A stretch of 27,352 nt of DNA, taken from Coraliomargarita_B sp046540835. Lineage in GTDB: Bacteria; Verrucomicrobiota; Verrucomicrobiia; Opitutales; Coraliomargaritaceae. The notes beneath the pieces were generated by a model that worked only from the letters and a program-made list of their open reading frames with translations, was not told where the DNA came from and made no database searches. The translations under genes and the position numbers were made by a program. The stretch covers positions 1 through 27,352 of the forward strand of contig JBKHEL010000034.1 of the NCBI GenBank assembly GCA_046540835.1. Reading direction: 5' to 3'. This document shows, piece after piece, positions 1 to 7,686 of this stretch (positions are counted from its first letter, which is position 1; every line of letters starts with the position of its first letter).

Positions 1-298
1 ACGAAGCCGTCTGATACTTCGTCGGTTTCGGGTAGAGCACCCGGAAGCGGCGCAACAACTCCGCATCCGAGATGGACCGGTCCCGCTCCGGCACCCGAAC
101 CAGCACATGAAAGTGGTTGTCCATGATGCAATAAGTCAGCACCTCCACCCCCGAGAAGTCCGCCACCCGCCAGAGCATCCTCCGGAAAACCTCCTTCTCC
201 CGAGCACCCAACAGCATCTCGCCCCCAACAACCCGGCTCATCGCATGATAAATAAAAACCCTATCAGAATATTTAAATCGACGTCGCATGTGTCGCAT
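1..298 (-). CDS. REP-associated tyrosine transposase (Y1_Tnp/RAYT family), 3' end outside window
   Basis: The minus strand is open from an ATG at 298 to the window edge, giving 99 residues with no stop, so the gene is cut by the window and not visibly broken. The translation contains MSRVVGGEMLLGAREKEVF, then a DNHFHVLV segment at residues 60-67. Its HFH (62-64) is the metal-binding HUH-like signature of Y1 transposases. The catalytic Tyr would lie further on, outside the window. A second in-frame ATG is at 289. An AAGG element 7 bases before the ATG at 298 favours the longer start. RAYT proteins are single-copy domesticated relatives of IS200/IS605 transposases that act on REP palindromes. 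I see no clear REP array beside it. Family assignment is fairly sure; activity is unknown. Confidence 0.8.
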   Translation of the reverse strand, partial: MRHMRRRFKYSDRVFIYHAMSRVVGGEMLLGAREKEVFRRMLWRVADFSGVEVLTYCIMDNHFHVLVRVPERDRSISDAELLRRFRVLYPKPTKYQTAS

Positions 299-367
299 TA
301 ACACCTTCACTCAAACACTTGTCAATCCCTAAATATATACGCAGTCTATAGTATATGGGGGGATACG

Positions 368-397
368 AAAAAGCCTCCGCTTTGGGGCGGGGGCTTT
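368..397 (-). terminator. Rho-independent terminator of EF-G
   Basis: Positions 370-380 pair with 387-397 in an 11-bp stem (one G-T wobble) around a 6-base loop. On the minus strand the stem runs into five T residues. It lies about 20 bases after the EF-G stop codon, in the right orientation to end that transcript. Confidence 0.88.
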
Positions 398-418
398 GTG
401 TGAAGGGTTCTTATTTCC

Positions 419-2551
419 TTATTTCTTTTTTGCTTCCTCGCGCTCGAGGGCTTCTTTGATGACCTGTTCGGCGACGTTCTTCGGACAGGGGGCGTAGTGG
501 GAGAACTCCATGGAGAACTGGCCGCGGCCGGAGGTCATGGTGCGCAGGTCGCCGATGTAGCCGAACATCTCGGAGAGCGGGGCGTCGGCTTTGATGCGGA
601 TGCCGGTGTTGGCGGGTTCCTGGCTTTTGATCATGCCGCGGCGGCGGTTGAGGTCGCCGATCACGTCGCCCATGTTTTCCTCGCCGCAGAAGACGTCGAG
701 TTTCATTATGGGCTCGAGGATGTCGGGCTTACCCTTGGGCATGGACTGGCGGTAGGCGGCCCTTGCGGCGATTTCGAAAGCCACCGCCGAGGAGTCGACT
801 GCGTGGAAGGCTCCGTCGGAGAGGGTGACTTTGACGTCGACAGTGGGATAGCCGGCGAGAACGCCTTTTTCCATGGAGTTTTTGAAGCCTTTTTCGACGG
901 CTGGCCAGAACTCGCGGGGCACGTTGCCGCCGACGACCTTGGACTCGAAGATGAAGTTCTTCTTTTCTTCCTCTTCATCCTGGACGAGAGGCTCGATGGT
1001 GTAGTCGATTTTGGCGAACTGGCCCGAGCCACCTGATTGTTTTTTGTGGGTGTAGGAGTCGGTGACCGGGACGGTGAGGGTTTCGCGGTAGGCGACCTGC
1101 GGTTTACCGATCTCGGCTTCGACGCCGTAGGTGCGCTTGAGAATATCGACTTTGATGTCGAGGTGGAGTTCGCCCATGCCCTTGAGGATGGTCTCGCCGG
1201 AGTCCTCGTCGGTCTCGACCTGGAAGGACGGGTCTTCGGCGACCATTTTGCCGATGGCGACGCCGAGTTTTTCGGCCTGGCCTTTGTCCTTGGGTTTGAC
1301 CGCGATGGAGATGACCGGTTCCGGGAAGACCATGGGCTCCAGTGTGGCGGGATCGTTTGGATCGCAGAGGGTGTGGCCGGTCTGAACGGTCTTCATGCCG
1401 AGCAGGGCGACGATATCGCCGGCCTGAGCAGAGTCGATCTCGTTGCGGTCGTCGGCGTGCATTTCGATGATCCGGCCGATGCGCTCGGTCTTTCCGGTGA
1501 AGGAGTTGAGAACCGTGGTGCCTTTCGTGATTTTACCGGAGTAGATCCGGGTGAAGGTCAGGGCGCCGTATTTATCGTCCATGATTTTGAAGGCCAGTGC
1601 GCGGAGCGGCTCGTCAACGGAAACGACCGCTTTGTCGCCTGTGGGATGGCCTTCGGCATCCACTTCGTCCTGTGGCTCTACTTCTGTCGGGGAGGGCAGA
1701 TAGTCGACGACGGCGTCGAGGACGAGCTGCACGCCTTTGTTTTTGAAGGAGGAACCGCAGTAGGTCGGGAAGAAGGAAAGGTTGATCGTGCCCTTACGGA
1801 TGCATTGTTTGATGGTGTCGATGTCCGGTTCGTTGCCTTCGAGGTAGGCTTCCATCGCGTCGTCGTCTTGTTCGACGGCGGTTTCGATGAGTTTTTCGCG
1901 GTATTCTTCGACCTTATCCTTCATGTCCTCAGGGACGGGAAGTTTCTCGTAGTTGAGTGGATCGCCCGACTCGTCCCAGACCCATGCTTCGCGGGTGAGC
2001 AGATCGACAACGCCCTTGAGGTCGCTTTCTGTGCCGATCGGGAGCACCATGACGAGCGGGGTCGCGCCGAGCACCTTTTTCACCTGATCGACGACTTTGT
2101 AGAAGTCGGCACCGATCCGGTCGAGCTTGTTGACGTAGATCAGACGTGCGACTTCGGAGTCGTTGGCGTAGCGCCAGTTGGTCTCGGACTGGGGCTCGAC
2201 GCCGCCGGAGCCACAGAAGACGCCGATGCCGCCGTCGAGGACTTTGAGCGAGCGGTAGACCTCAACGGTGAAGTCCACGTGGCCCGGCGTATCAATAATA
2301 TTGAAGCGGTAGGGTGCCTTGGCGTGCTGTTGCTCACTGCCGGGCCAGAAGCAGGTGGTCGCGGCTGATTGGATGGTGATGCCCCGCTCTTGTTCCTGCT
2401 CCATGAAGTCGGTTGTTGCGGCACCGTCGTGCACTTCGCCGAGCTTATGGATCTTTCCTGTGAGTTTCAGGATACGCTCTGTGGTCGTTGTTTTACCGGC
2501 ATCGACGTGGGCGAAGATACCGATGTTTCTGTATTTGGACAGGTCTGTCAT
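419..2551 (-). CDS. fusA: Elongation factor G (translational GTPase)
   Basis: This is a 710-residue translation factor that moves tRNA and mRNA through the ribosome at the cost of GTP. The G domain has the P-loop AHVDAGKT (residues 14-21), switch I ending in ERGITI, DTPGH (87-91) and NKLD (141-144). Domains II to V follow, with GMGELHLD in domain III, GQFAK in IV and LSEMFGY in V, and the length is normal for EF-G. The gene stands alone: there is no rpsL, rpsG or tuf next to it, unlike the usual str operon. Genomes with a solitary EF-G often carry two EF-G copies with divided roles, so this may be one of two. There is no Shine-Dalgarno sequence before the ATG. A strong terminator follows. The call of EF-G is secure; which subtype it is remains open. 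Confidence 0.95.
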   Translation of the reverse strand: MTDLSKYRNIGIFAHVDAGKTTTTERILKLTGKIHKLGEVHDGAATTDFMEQEQERGITIQSAATTCFWPGSEQQHAKAPYRFNIIDTPGHVDFTVEVYRSLKVLDGGIGVFCGSGGVEPQSETNWRYANDSEVARLIYVNKLDRIGADFYKVVDQVKKVLGATPLVMVLPIGTESDLKGVVDLLTREAWVWDESGDPLNYEKLPVPEDMKDKVEEYREKLIETAVEQDDDAMEAYLEGNEPDIDTIKQCIRKGTINLSFFPTYCGSSFKNKGVQLVLDAVVDYLPSPTEVEPQDEVDAEGHPTGDKAVVSVDEPLRALAFKIMDDKYGALTFTRIYSGKITKGTTVLNSFTGKTERIGRIIEMHADDRNEIDSAQAGDIVALLGMKTVQTGHTLCDPNDPATLEPMVFPEPVISIAVKPKDKGQAEKLGVAIGKMVAEDPSFQVETDEDSGETILKGMGELHLDIKVDILKRTYGVEAEIGKPQVAYRETLTVPVTDSYTHKKQSGGSGQFAKIDYTIEPLVQDEEEEKKNFIFESKVVGGNVPREFWPAVEKGFKNSMEKGVLAGYPTVDVKVTLSDGAFHAVDSSAVAFEIAARAAYRQSMPKGKPDILEPIMKLDVFCGEENMGDVIGDLNRRRGMIKSQEPANTGIRIKADAPLSEMFGYIGDLRTMTSGRGQFSMEFSHYAPCPKNVAEQVIKEALEREEAKKK

Positions 2552-2721
2552 GTTGGTTGATTTGGCTTGTTAAAGGCAGTTGTGCGGGTTGGTCAGGGTT
2601 GGGAGCGCCGCATGGCACGAAGTCCCCGAAGTTTGAAAAAGAGGCGGAGACTAGGCTTGAAGTGGCAGACTGCAAGACCTGAAAACGGATGTTTTCCGCT
2701 TTCGGATCAGCTGAAAGCCGT

Positions 2722-2739
2722 GCCGCTTGCGGGAGCGGC
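2722..2739 (-). terminator. Possible weak hairpin after the coiled-coil gene
   Basis: GCCGCT (2722-2727) and AGCGGC (2734-2739) form a 6-bp GC-rich stem 14 bases past the stop of the coiled-coil gene on the minus strand. There is no T-run after it, so it is a poor intrinsic terminator and could be chance. The rest of the 201-base gap up to EF-G shows no other clear signal, although it should hold the EF-G promoter. Confidence 0.25.
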
Positions 2740-2752
2740 CTCTGGAGAAGCA

Positions 2753-4282
2753 TCAGCGCACTTCCTCGGGGAGTTGGCCGATCCGTTCCTGAAGGCGGTC
2801 GATCATGGTGCGTGCTTTTGCGGGATCGAAGCCGTCGCCGAGGTCGAGGACAGCGGCGGCGACAAAATCGTCGACGACAACGGCGTGGGAGGATTCTGTG
2901 AGCAGGCCGATGAGTTGGCTGTTTTTGGTAAAGGCAAAGTCCCCCCGCGAGGCGGCAAAGTCTGCGAAGAGTTCGCCCAGGGCGGGACGGTCCATTTTGA
3001 GGAAGCGGGCGCTATGGGTCAGCCGACGGAATTCAGTGCGCCCGAAATTGCTTTCGTCGCTCTTAATGAGGACGGCTTCCTCCCAGCGCTCCGGCTCCCT
3101 GGCCAGCTGGAATGGCACCAGATCGGTGCTTTTGACGAGGGAGTTCGGCAAGGGGATGAAGAGGATGCGCGGGTCGGCGGCGAGGAAGCCAATTTGGCGG
3201 ATACGCATGGTGCCTCCGGGCAGCGAGACTTCGAGTTCGGCTCCATCGAGCCGGGATGATTTCGCGGCTGTAAAGGGTGAGTTGCGCACGTGGGTGAGCA
3301 GATAGGTGGTGCCATCTCCCCCGTCGACAAGAATGCTGCGGCTTTCGTAGCTTCGCTCCGAGGTGCTGCCGAAGAGGCCCCGTTCGGTGGAGGTGAAGCG
3401 GATACGGGCCCGGTTTTTCTGAAAGCGGGTGAAGATCTCGCTCATGGTTTGTGGCCGGGCGTCTTTGATCTCCCGCTGGATCGCCTCCGAAGATTCTGCG
3501 AGGGTCGTCACATTCTGCCCGATTTGGCTGAAGCCCTGGCCGAGGACGGCGACATTGTCGGTGAGGCGGTCGGCCCGGGCGAGGGCCTCCTGTTTTTCTG
3601 CCTGTTCGGTGGTCAGGTTTTGGGCGAGGAGGCGCCGTTCGGACTCGGTGACTTCGAGCCGCTGGTTGAGTTCAGCCCGGGCTTCGGCGAGCTGTGCTTT
3701 TTCGGCCTCGGCGGCCTTGAGGGCGGCTTCGCGCTCGGCCAATTCGATTTCGCGCTGGCGGAGCGCTTCCTCTGTCTGCTTCAGCCGTTCTTCGGAGACG
3801 GACCGGGCCTCCCTGGTCTCGCTGAGTGTATCTGTGAGTCGGATACGTTCTTCTGTGGTTGCCTCAAGTTGTTCCCGGGTCCGCTCGAAGCGCTGGGCGA
3901 GCTTTTGGCGCTCGGTTTCGAGCTTTGCCTGTTCGCTTTCGATATGAGCTTTTTCCTCGGCCAGGGACTGGGCCTCGGCGCTGGTTTGTTGCAGGCTCGT
4001 CTGTGTGGTTTCGAGGGCGGCTTCGCGCTCGGCGAGCAGGCGCGCTTTCTCCTGCAGTTCCCGTTGTGTGTGCTCCAGGTCGGCGCTGAGATTCTCCCGT
4101 GAGCCCTGCTCGGCTTTGAGGGACTCTTCGAGCAGCTCAAGCAGCTCCGCCTCGGCTGTGGCCGCGGATGTGCCGGTATCGAGGCTTGGCTCGGGCGGCG
4201 CTTCCGGCGGATCGAAACGGGCCATGGCCAACATGCTCAGGAGCAGGAAGTCGCAGATGACCAGCATGAGGGTTTTATTCAT
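2753..4282 (-). CDS. Single-helix membrane protein with long coiled coil and beta-rich C-terminal domain (possible ExbD/MotB-like partner)
   Basis: The protein has 509 residues and no known name. Three residues precede a membrane helix (about 4-21) that carries an Asp at 11 (VICDFLLLSML). A Pro-rich linker follows (23-33). A strongly charged Glu/Lys/Arg/Gln heptad region spans about 42-245 and is almost certainly a coiled coil. A folded domain spans about 285-475. That domain reads like a trypsin-type double barrel: LLTHVRN near 328-334, DPRILFIPLP at 370-379, and SRGDFAF then SQLIGLL at 445-461. The usual GNSGG serine motif is absent, so it is probably inactive. An acidic residue in an N-terminal helix followed by a periplasmic stalk is the layout of ExbD, TolR and MotB. 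It starts 42 bases after the gene for a MotA/ExbB-like membrane protein and is probably co-transcribed with it. Coiled coil and helix are clear; the functional idea is inference. Confidence 0.85.
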   Translation of the reverse strand: MNKTLMLVICDFLLLSMLAMARFDPPEAPPEPSLDTGTSAATAEAELLELLEESLKAEQGSRENLSADLEHTQRELQEKARLLAEREAALETTQTSLQQTSAEAQSLAEEKAHIESEQAKLETERQKLAQRFERTREQLEATTEERIRLTDTLSETREARSVSEERLKQTEEALRQREIELAEREAALKAAEAEKAQLAEARAELNQRLEVTESERRLLAQNLTTEQAEKQEALARADRLTDNVAVLGQGFSQIGQNVTTLAESSEAIQREIKDARPQTMSEIFTRFQKNRARIRFTSTERGLFGSTSERSYESRSILVDGGDGTTYLLTHVRNSPFTAAKSSRLDGAELEVSLPGGTMRIRQIGFLAADPRILFIPLPNSLVKSTDLVPFQLAREPERWEEAVLIKSDESNFGRTEFRRLTHSARFLKMDRPALGELFADFAASRGDFAFTKNSQLIGLLTESSHAVVVDDFVAAAVLDLGDGFDPAKARTMIDRLQERIGQLPEEVR

Positions 4283-4288
4283 GAGGGG

Positions 4289-4320
4289 AAGGTAGGACGG
4301 TGGGAAGGTAGGACGGTGGG
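4289..4320. repeat. G-rich octamer tandem repeat before the coiled-coil gene
   Basis: Four octamers alternate AAGGTAGG, ACGGTGGG, AAGGTAGG, ACGGTGGG, i.e. a perfect 16-mer duplication. They fill most of the 42-base gap between two minus-strand genes and end 7 bases before the start codon at 4282. On the mRNA sense strand the tract is pyrimidine-rich and offers no Shine-Dalgarno sequence. Variants of the same octamer recur at 9302-9333. Confidence 0.85.
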
Positions 4321-4324
4321 AGTT

Positions 4325-5983
4325 TTATTTCTCAGTTTCCAGGATCAGGCTGCGGCGGTAGGGGCGCAGGTGTAGAACTTTGAGCAGGGCGACGAAGAGG
4401 ATGCCGAAGAGTGTCGAGGCGTAGGCGGCCATGAGGCTGGCCTCGACGATGCCGACGGCCACCAGGATCAGGGCGAGGACGGTGCCGCCCAGACCGAGGT
4501 AGAGGCCGAAATCGAAGAGGTTTTCCTCGTTGTCGAGTAGGCGCAGCTTGGTGGCGGGATCGAGGTTTTGCCGGGCGATCTCCTTGAGTTTGATCAGGCA
4601 GAAGCAATAGACGAGGAGCTGGAGCACAAAGAAGAGGGCCAGCACGAAGAGGGTGACTTGGTTGAGTTCTTGCATGGTTTTTACGGGAGATTGGATGGTG
4701 TCGACGGCACTGGCCACGGCAAATTCGAGGCGTGGAGCGGCGTTGATTTCGGTATCACTGGACTGGAGCACTTCCGGTTCGAAGACGAACCAGAGGGTGA
4801 GGGTAAAGGCGATGCTGAGGCAGAGGTTGCGGGCGAGCACGGCTGGGCTGAGTCGGCCGACTCGGTTTGCGGTGTGGGAGCTGCCGCGCCAGGCGGCCCC
4901 GAGGGCGAGTGAGAGGGCCAGTCCAGCGAGCAGGAGCAGGGCCAACTTCAGCAGGAGGGCGGCTTCGCGCTCTGAGGCGGCAAATTCGGCGAGCCGGGCG
5001 GGACGCTCGGCCGCGAAGGGTCCGAGGATGCGTTCGGCGAGTTGGGTCGGCTGCCGGATCGGCAGGCCCGCTTCCAGTAAGTGGTGGACGGCACCCGGCC
5101 CGAGTAAAAGCGCTTGTTGGAGATCGCGGTCACCGGTCTCAGGGTGTGCGGTGAGGTATTGGAAGAGGCCCTGGCTGTCTTTTTCGTAGTGCAGGGCGGT
5201 GAAGAGACGGGCGGTTTGTTTGGGGCGGGTGCGAAAGAGCGTGCCCATGTCCGCCCAGTTGGAAATCGAACTCTCGAAGTTGGCGAGATTGGCGAGAGAG
5301 CGGAAGTCGAGCTGCCGGCCCAGGGAGAGGATGGCCGTGACCAATTCTTCCACTGCGGCGATGGCGCGTGTATTGCCACCGGCGGCTTGGTTGGCGAGGT
5401 CGCCGAGTTGCTCGGCCCGGGTGGGGTCGATGTGGCCGCTCTCGATGAGTTGTGCGAGTGTGAGGAGGCCGGCATCAAAGGGCGCACCCGCCGGATGGCT
5501 TGCCGGGTGGAGGCGGCGCATGCCCGGAAGCTCGCGAATTTTCAGCAGTGCGGTGACATGGGCACGGGTGGAGGATTCGAGTGTATCGGCGAGCAAACTC
5601 CGGTCCCGGCGGGGTAGCAGGAGCGGGATGACCGGGGTGGGCTCGGCGGCTGCGTAGCGGTTGTCTGGCAGTCGCTCGATAAAAGCTTGGAAGCCCGGGT
5701 CGGGGCCACCGATGAGGGCTGCGGCGGGTCGGTTCTCCAGCGGGGCGCGAATGGATTGGTCTTGTTCCGGCCGTGCTCCGGTGGCCTCGGCGATCCAGCC
5801 GGCCGGGCCGATATGGGCGGCGTTCAGGCTGGCTTTGAGTTGCGCGGCATTGGAGCTTGCGCTCTCGGCGGCGGCTTCCAGGGCGGCCGGGTCGAGCGAG
5901 CGCAGGTGGGCGGGCACCAGCAGTCCGGAGACGGCGAGCACCAGGGCAATGCAGAAAAACAGAGCTGTCTTCAGGAGGGCCAC
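4325..5983 (-). CDS. Polytopic membrane protein with MotA/TolQ/ExbB-like C-terminal helices
   Basis: The protein has 552 residues and starts with GTG at 5983; no better start is visible. Helices lie at about 4-24, 341-364, 386-403, 443-466, 492-512 and 514-536. Between helices 1 and 2 is a roughly 315-residue soluble, Ala/Leu-rich, mostly helical region. The last three helices resemble the proton-channel core of the MotA/TolQ/ExbB family. A helix is followed by a charged, probably cytoplasmic loop (465-490). Next comes GLGGTVLALI (497-506), then EASLMAAYASTLFGILFVAL (514-533) and a basic tail. In ExbB and TolQ the matching parts are GLLGTV and ALxxTAxGL. The next gene, 42 bases on, encodes a one-helix Asp-bearing coiled-coil protein, which would be the ExbD/MotB counterpart. 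I recognise no named family for the whole protein. Membrane location is sure; the channel role is inference. Confidence 0.82.
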   Translation of the reverse strand: MALLKTALFFCIALVLAVSGLLVPAHLRSLDPAALEAAAESASSNAAQLKASLNAAHIGPAGWIAEATGARPEQDQSIRAPLENRPAAALIGGPDPGFQAFIERLPDNRYAAAEPTPVIPLLLPRRDRSLLADTLESSTRAHVTALLKIRELPGMRRLHPASHPAGAPFDAGLLTLAQLIESGHIDPTRAEQLGDLANQAAGGNTRAIAAVEELVTAILSLGRQLDFRSLANLANFESSISNWADMGTLFRTRPKQTARLFTALHYEKDSQGLFQYLTAHPETGDRDLQQALLLGPGAVHHLLEAGLPIRQPTQLAERILGPFAAERPARLAEFAASEREAALLLKLALLLLAGLALSLALGAAWRGSSHTANRVGRLSPAVLARNLCLSIAFTLTLWFVFEPEVLQSSDTEINAAPRLEFAVASAVDTIQSPVKTMQELNQVTLFVLALFFVLQLLVYCFCLIKLKEIARQNLDPATKLRLLDNEENLFDFGLYLGLGGTVLALILVAVGIVEASLMAAYASTLFGILFVALLKVLHLRPYRRSLILETEK

Positions 5984-6086
5984 AAGTTCAATAGTGGAGG
6001 GTGAGGTGGAATTGTTCCTCCTGCAACCGGGAATCGTGCGAATGGATTTGCCAGAGATGCGGTTTTGCTTCGCTCATAGAAGGGTG
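5984..6086. other. Divergent intergenic region
   Basis: These 103 bases separate the membrane-protein gene (minus) from the methyltransferase gene (plus) and must hold the promoters for both. I see no convincing -35/-10 pair or operator in it. Confidence 0.4.
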
Positions 6087-6824
6087 ATGCAAGACGACGA
6101 TGGTGTAAAAAGATATTTTGAGGCGGATGTGGTGGTGGAGCACTATGCGCGGGCGGCTGCGCGGCTGGGGCTCTGGCGCTCGGAGGAAAAGATTTTTACG
6201 CGGTTGTTCCGGCGGGAGGACGCCCTGCTGGAGTTGGGGGCGGGAGTCGGGCGTATCGCCATCGGGCTGCATGAGCTGGGCTACCGGAATATTCTGGCAA
6301 CCGACTATGCGCGGGCGATGGTGCAGCGGGCCCGCGGGCTCTGCAAAGTGCTGGAATATCCGATTCCCTTTCATGTGGCCGACGCGCGCGATCTGCAGTT
6401 TGAGGACGCGATTTTCGACGGGGCGATCTTTGGTTTCAATGGGCTCATGCAGATTCCTTTGGCGGCGGACCGTGAGCGGGCGCTGCGGGAGGTGCTTCGT
6501 GTGCTGCGGCCGGGTGCCTGGTTCGCGTTCACGACGCATGATCGTGAGCGGTCAAGGCACCAGGCGTTTTGGGCGGCGGAGCAGGCCCGCTGGGAGCAGG
6601 GTCAGCAAGCGGTTGATCTGGAGCGTTTCGGCGACCGGGTCGAAGCGGCGGAGACGGGCGTGCATTTCATGCATGTGCCGGCGGTTGCGGAGGTGGAAGC
6701 TGAGCTGGGGCGGGTCGGTTTTCGAATCGAAGCGAGTGTGATGCGCTCGGAGCTGACCGGGGAGCCGGAAGAGGTCGAAGCCTTTTCGGACGACTGCCGC
6801 TTTTGGGTGGTGCAGAAGCCCTGA
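6087..6824 (+). CDS. Class I SAM-dependent methyltransferase
   Basis: This 245-residue protein is a class I (Rossmann-fold) methyltransferase of unknown substrate. Motif I is LELGAGVGR at residues 48-56. An acidic residue ends the second strand (ATDYARAM), a DARDLQF segment marks motif III, and LREVLRVLRPGAWFAF is the motif that precedes the fifth strand. This is the Methyltransf_11/25 type of layout. The reading frame is open far upstream. I chose ATG 6087 because AGAAGGG lies just before it and the upstream sequence does not look like protein; GTG 6084 is equally possible. It is transcribed away from the membrane-protein pair and converges with radC, whose stop lies one base past its own. 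The enzyme class is secure; the substrate cannot be told. Confidence 0.85.
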   Translation: MQDDDGVKRYFEADVVVEHYARAAARLGLWRSEEKIFTRLFRREDALLELGAGVGRIAIGLHELGYRNILATDYARAMVQRARGLCKVLEYPIPFHVADARDLQFEDAIFDGAIFGFNGLMQIPLAADRERALREVLRVLRPGAWFAFTTHDRERSRHQAFWAAEQARWEQGQQAVDLERFGDRVEAAETGVHFMHVPAVAEVEAELGRVGFRIEASVMRSELTGEPEEVEAFSDDCRFWVVQKP

Positions 6825-6825
6825 A

Positions 6826-7599
6826 CTAGACCAGCCCGGCGTCGTTGAAGCTGTAATAGCCGAGGCCCTGGGGGTCGCGGCTGCGTTCGCCGACGATGAT
6901 GTGGTCGGCGAGCTCGATGCCGATAACTTTGGCCGCTTCGCGGAGCTGGCGGGTGACCTGGATATCGGCCCGGCTGGGGGCGGGGTCGCCGCTGGGGTGA
7001 TTGTGCACGGCGATCAGAGCGGTGGCGCTGAGTTTAATGGCTTCGCGGAAGACCTCGCGGCTGTGGACCAGGCAGTTGGTGGCGGTGCCCTTCGTCACCT
7101 CGACGCGGCGGAGCAGGCGGTTTTTGCGGTCGAGGCAGAGCACCCAGAAGTGCTCGACCTCGGCTCCGGCGGTGAGGGGCCGGAAGTGGCGGGCGACATC
7201 TGCGGGGCTCTGGAAAGGGGCTGAGGCCCCGGCATCCTCGTCTTCGAGAATCCGCTTGGCAAATTGCATGACGGCGAGCAGCTGGAGGGATTTGACCCGC
7301 CCGATGCCCCTGATTTGCATAAAGTCCTCGGCTGACCAGCGCAGGAGGGCGCTGAGGGAGCCGGCGGCCTGCAGCAGCTGGCCGGACATCTGGAGCACGT
7401 CGACGCCGCGCGGTCCGCTGCGTAGAATCATGGCCAGGAGCTCGCGGTCGCTCAGCGCAGGGGCGCCCAACCGCTCAAGCCGCTCCTGCGGGCGCTCGCT
7501 GGCGACCATGTCGCTCATGCGGGTGGAGCCGACCGGTTGGTCGGGCTGAATGGTTCGGGGGGCATTGAGGGATGGAAGCGATTCGGCAAAATTGACCAT
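6826..7599 (-). CDS. radC: RadC family JAB/MPN-domain protein
   Basis: The protein has 257 residues. The N-terminal half holds the RadC signature ERPQERLERLGAPALSDREL (35-54) and a helix-hairpin-helix QIRGIGRVKS (95-104). The C-terminal half is a JAMM-type metal domain with HNHPSGDPAPSRAD (199-212), whose ligands would be His199, His201 and Asp212. RadC was once tied to DNA repair, but its role in most bacteria is unsettled. About 30 residues precede the conserved start of the family, so the true start may be ATG at codon 28 or 31. None of these has a good Shine-Dalgarno sequence. The gene is divergent from rlmN. Confidence 0.93.
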   Translation of the reverse strand: MVNFAESLPSLNAPRTIQPDQPVGSTRMSDMVASERPQERLERLGAPALSDRELLAMILRSGPRGVDVLQMSGQLLQAAGSLSALLRWSAEDFMQIRGIGRVKSLQLLAVMQFAKRILEDEDAGASAPFQSPADVARHFRPLTAGAEVEHFWVLCLDRKNRLLRRVEVTKGTATNCLVHSREVFREAIKLSATALIAVHNHPSGDPAPSRADIQVTRQLREAAKVIGIELADHIIVGERSRDPQGLGYYSFNDAGLV

Positions 7600-7686
7600 A
7601 AGTGAACATTAAAACACTTGAACAGGTGTGCAAGAACTATTTTGGATGAAACATAAACCTTGAGCGGCGGGGCAGATGCGGCATGG

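Noticed and set aside
1037..2368. 443-codon open frame on the plus strand
   Set aside because: It lies wholly antisense to EF-G, its translation is the low-complexity Gly/Asp/Val/Phe type produced by GC-rich antisense frames, and no domain is recognisable.
4289..4320. CRISPR-like repeats
   Set aside because: The repeats are contiguous 8-mers without spacers, and no cas gene is present.
2753..5983. Zorya defence system
   Set aside because: The MotA/MotB-like layout recalls ZorA/ZorB, but no helicase or nuclease partner is near. The long coiled coil is on the stalk protein and not on the channel protein.
5661..6086. N-terminal extension of the methyltransferase
   Set aside because: This part of the frame is antisense to the membrane-protein gene, and its Ser/Arg/Ala-rich translation is not protein-like. 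The methyltransferase fold begins after ATG 6087.
7604..7637. Three GAAC words in the radC/rlmN gap as a LexA (SOS) box
   Set aside because: Their spacings are 12 and 10 bases. The known GAAC-N7-GAAC or GAAC-N4-GTTC arrangements are not met.
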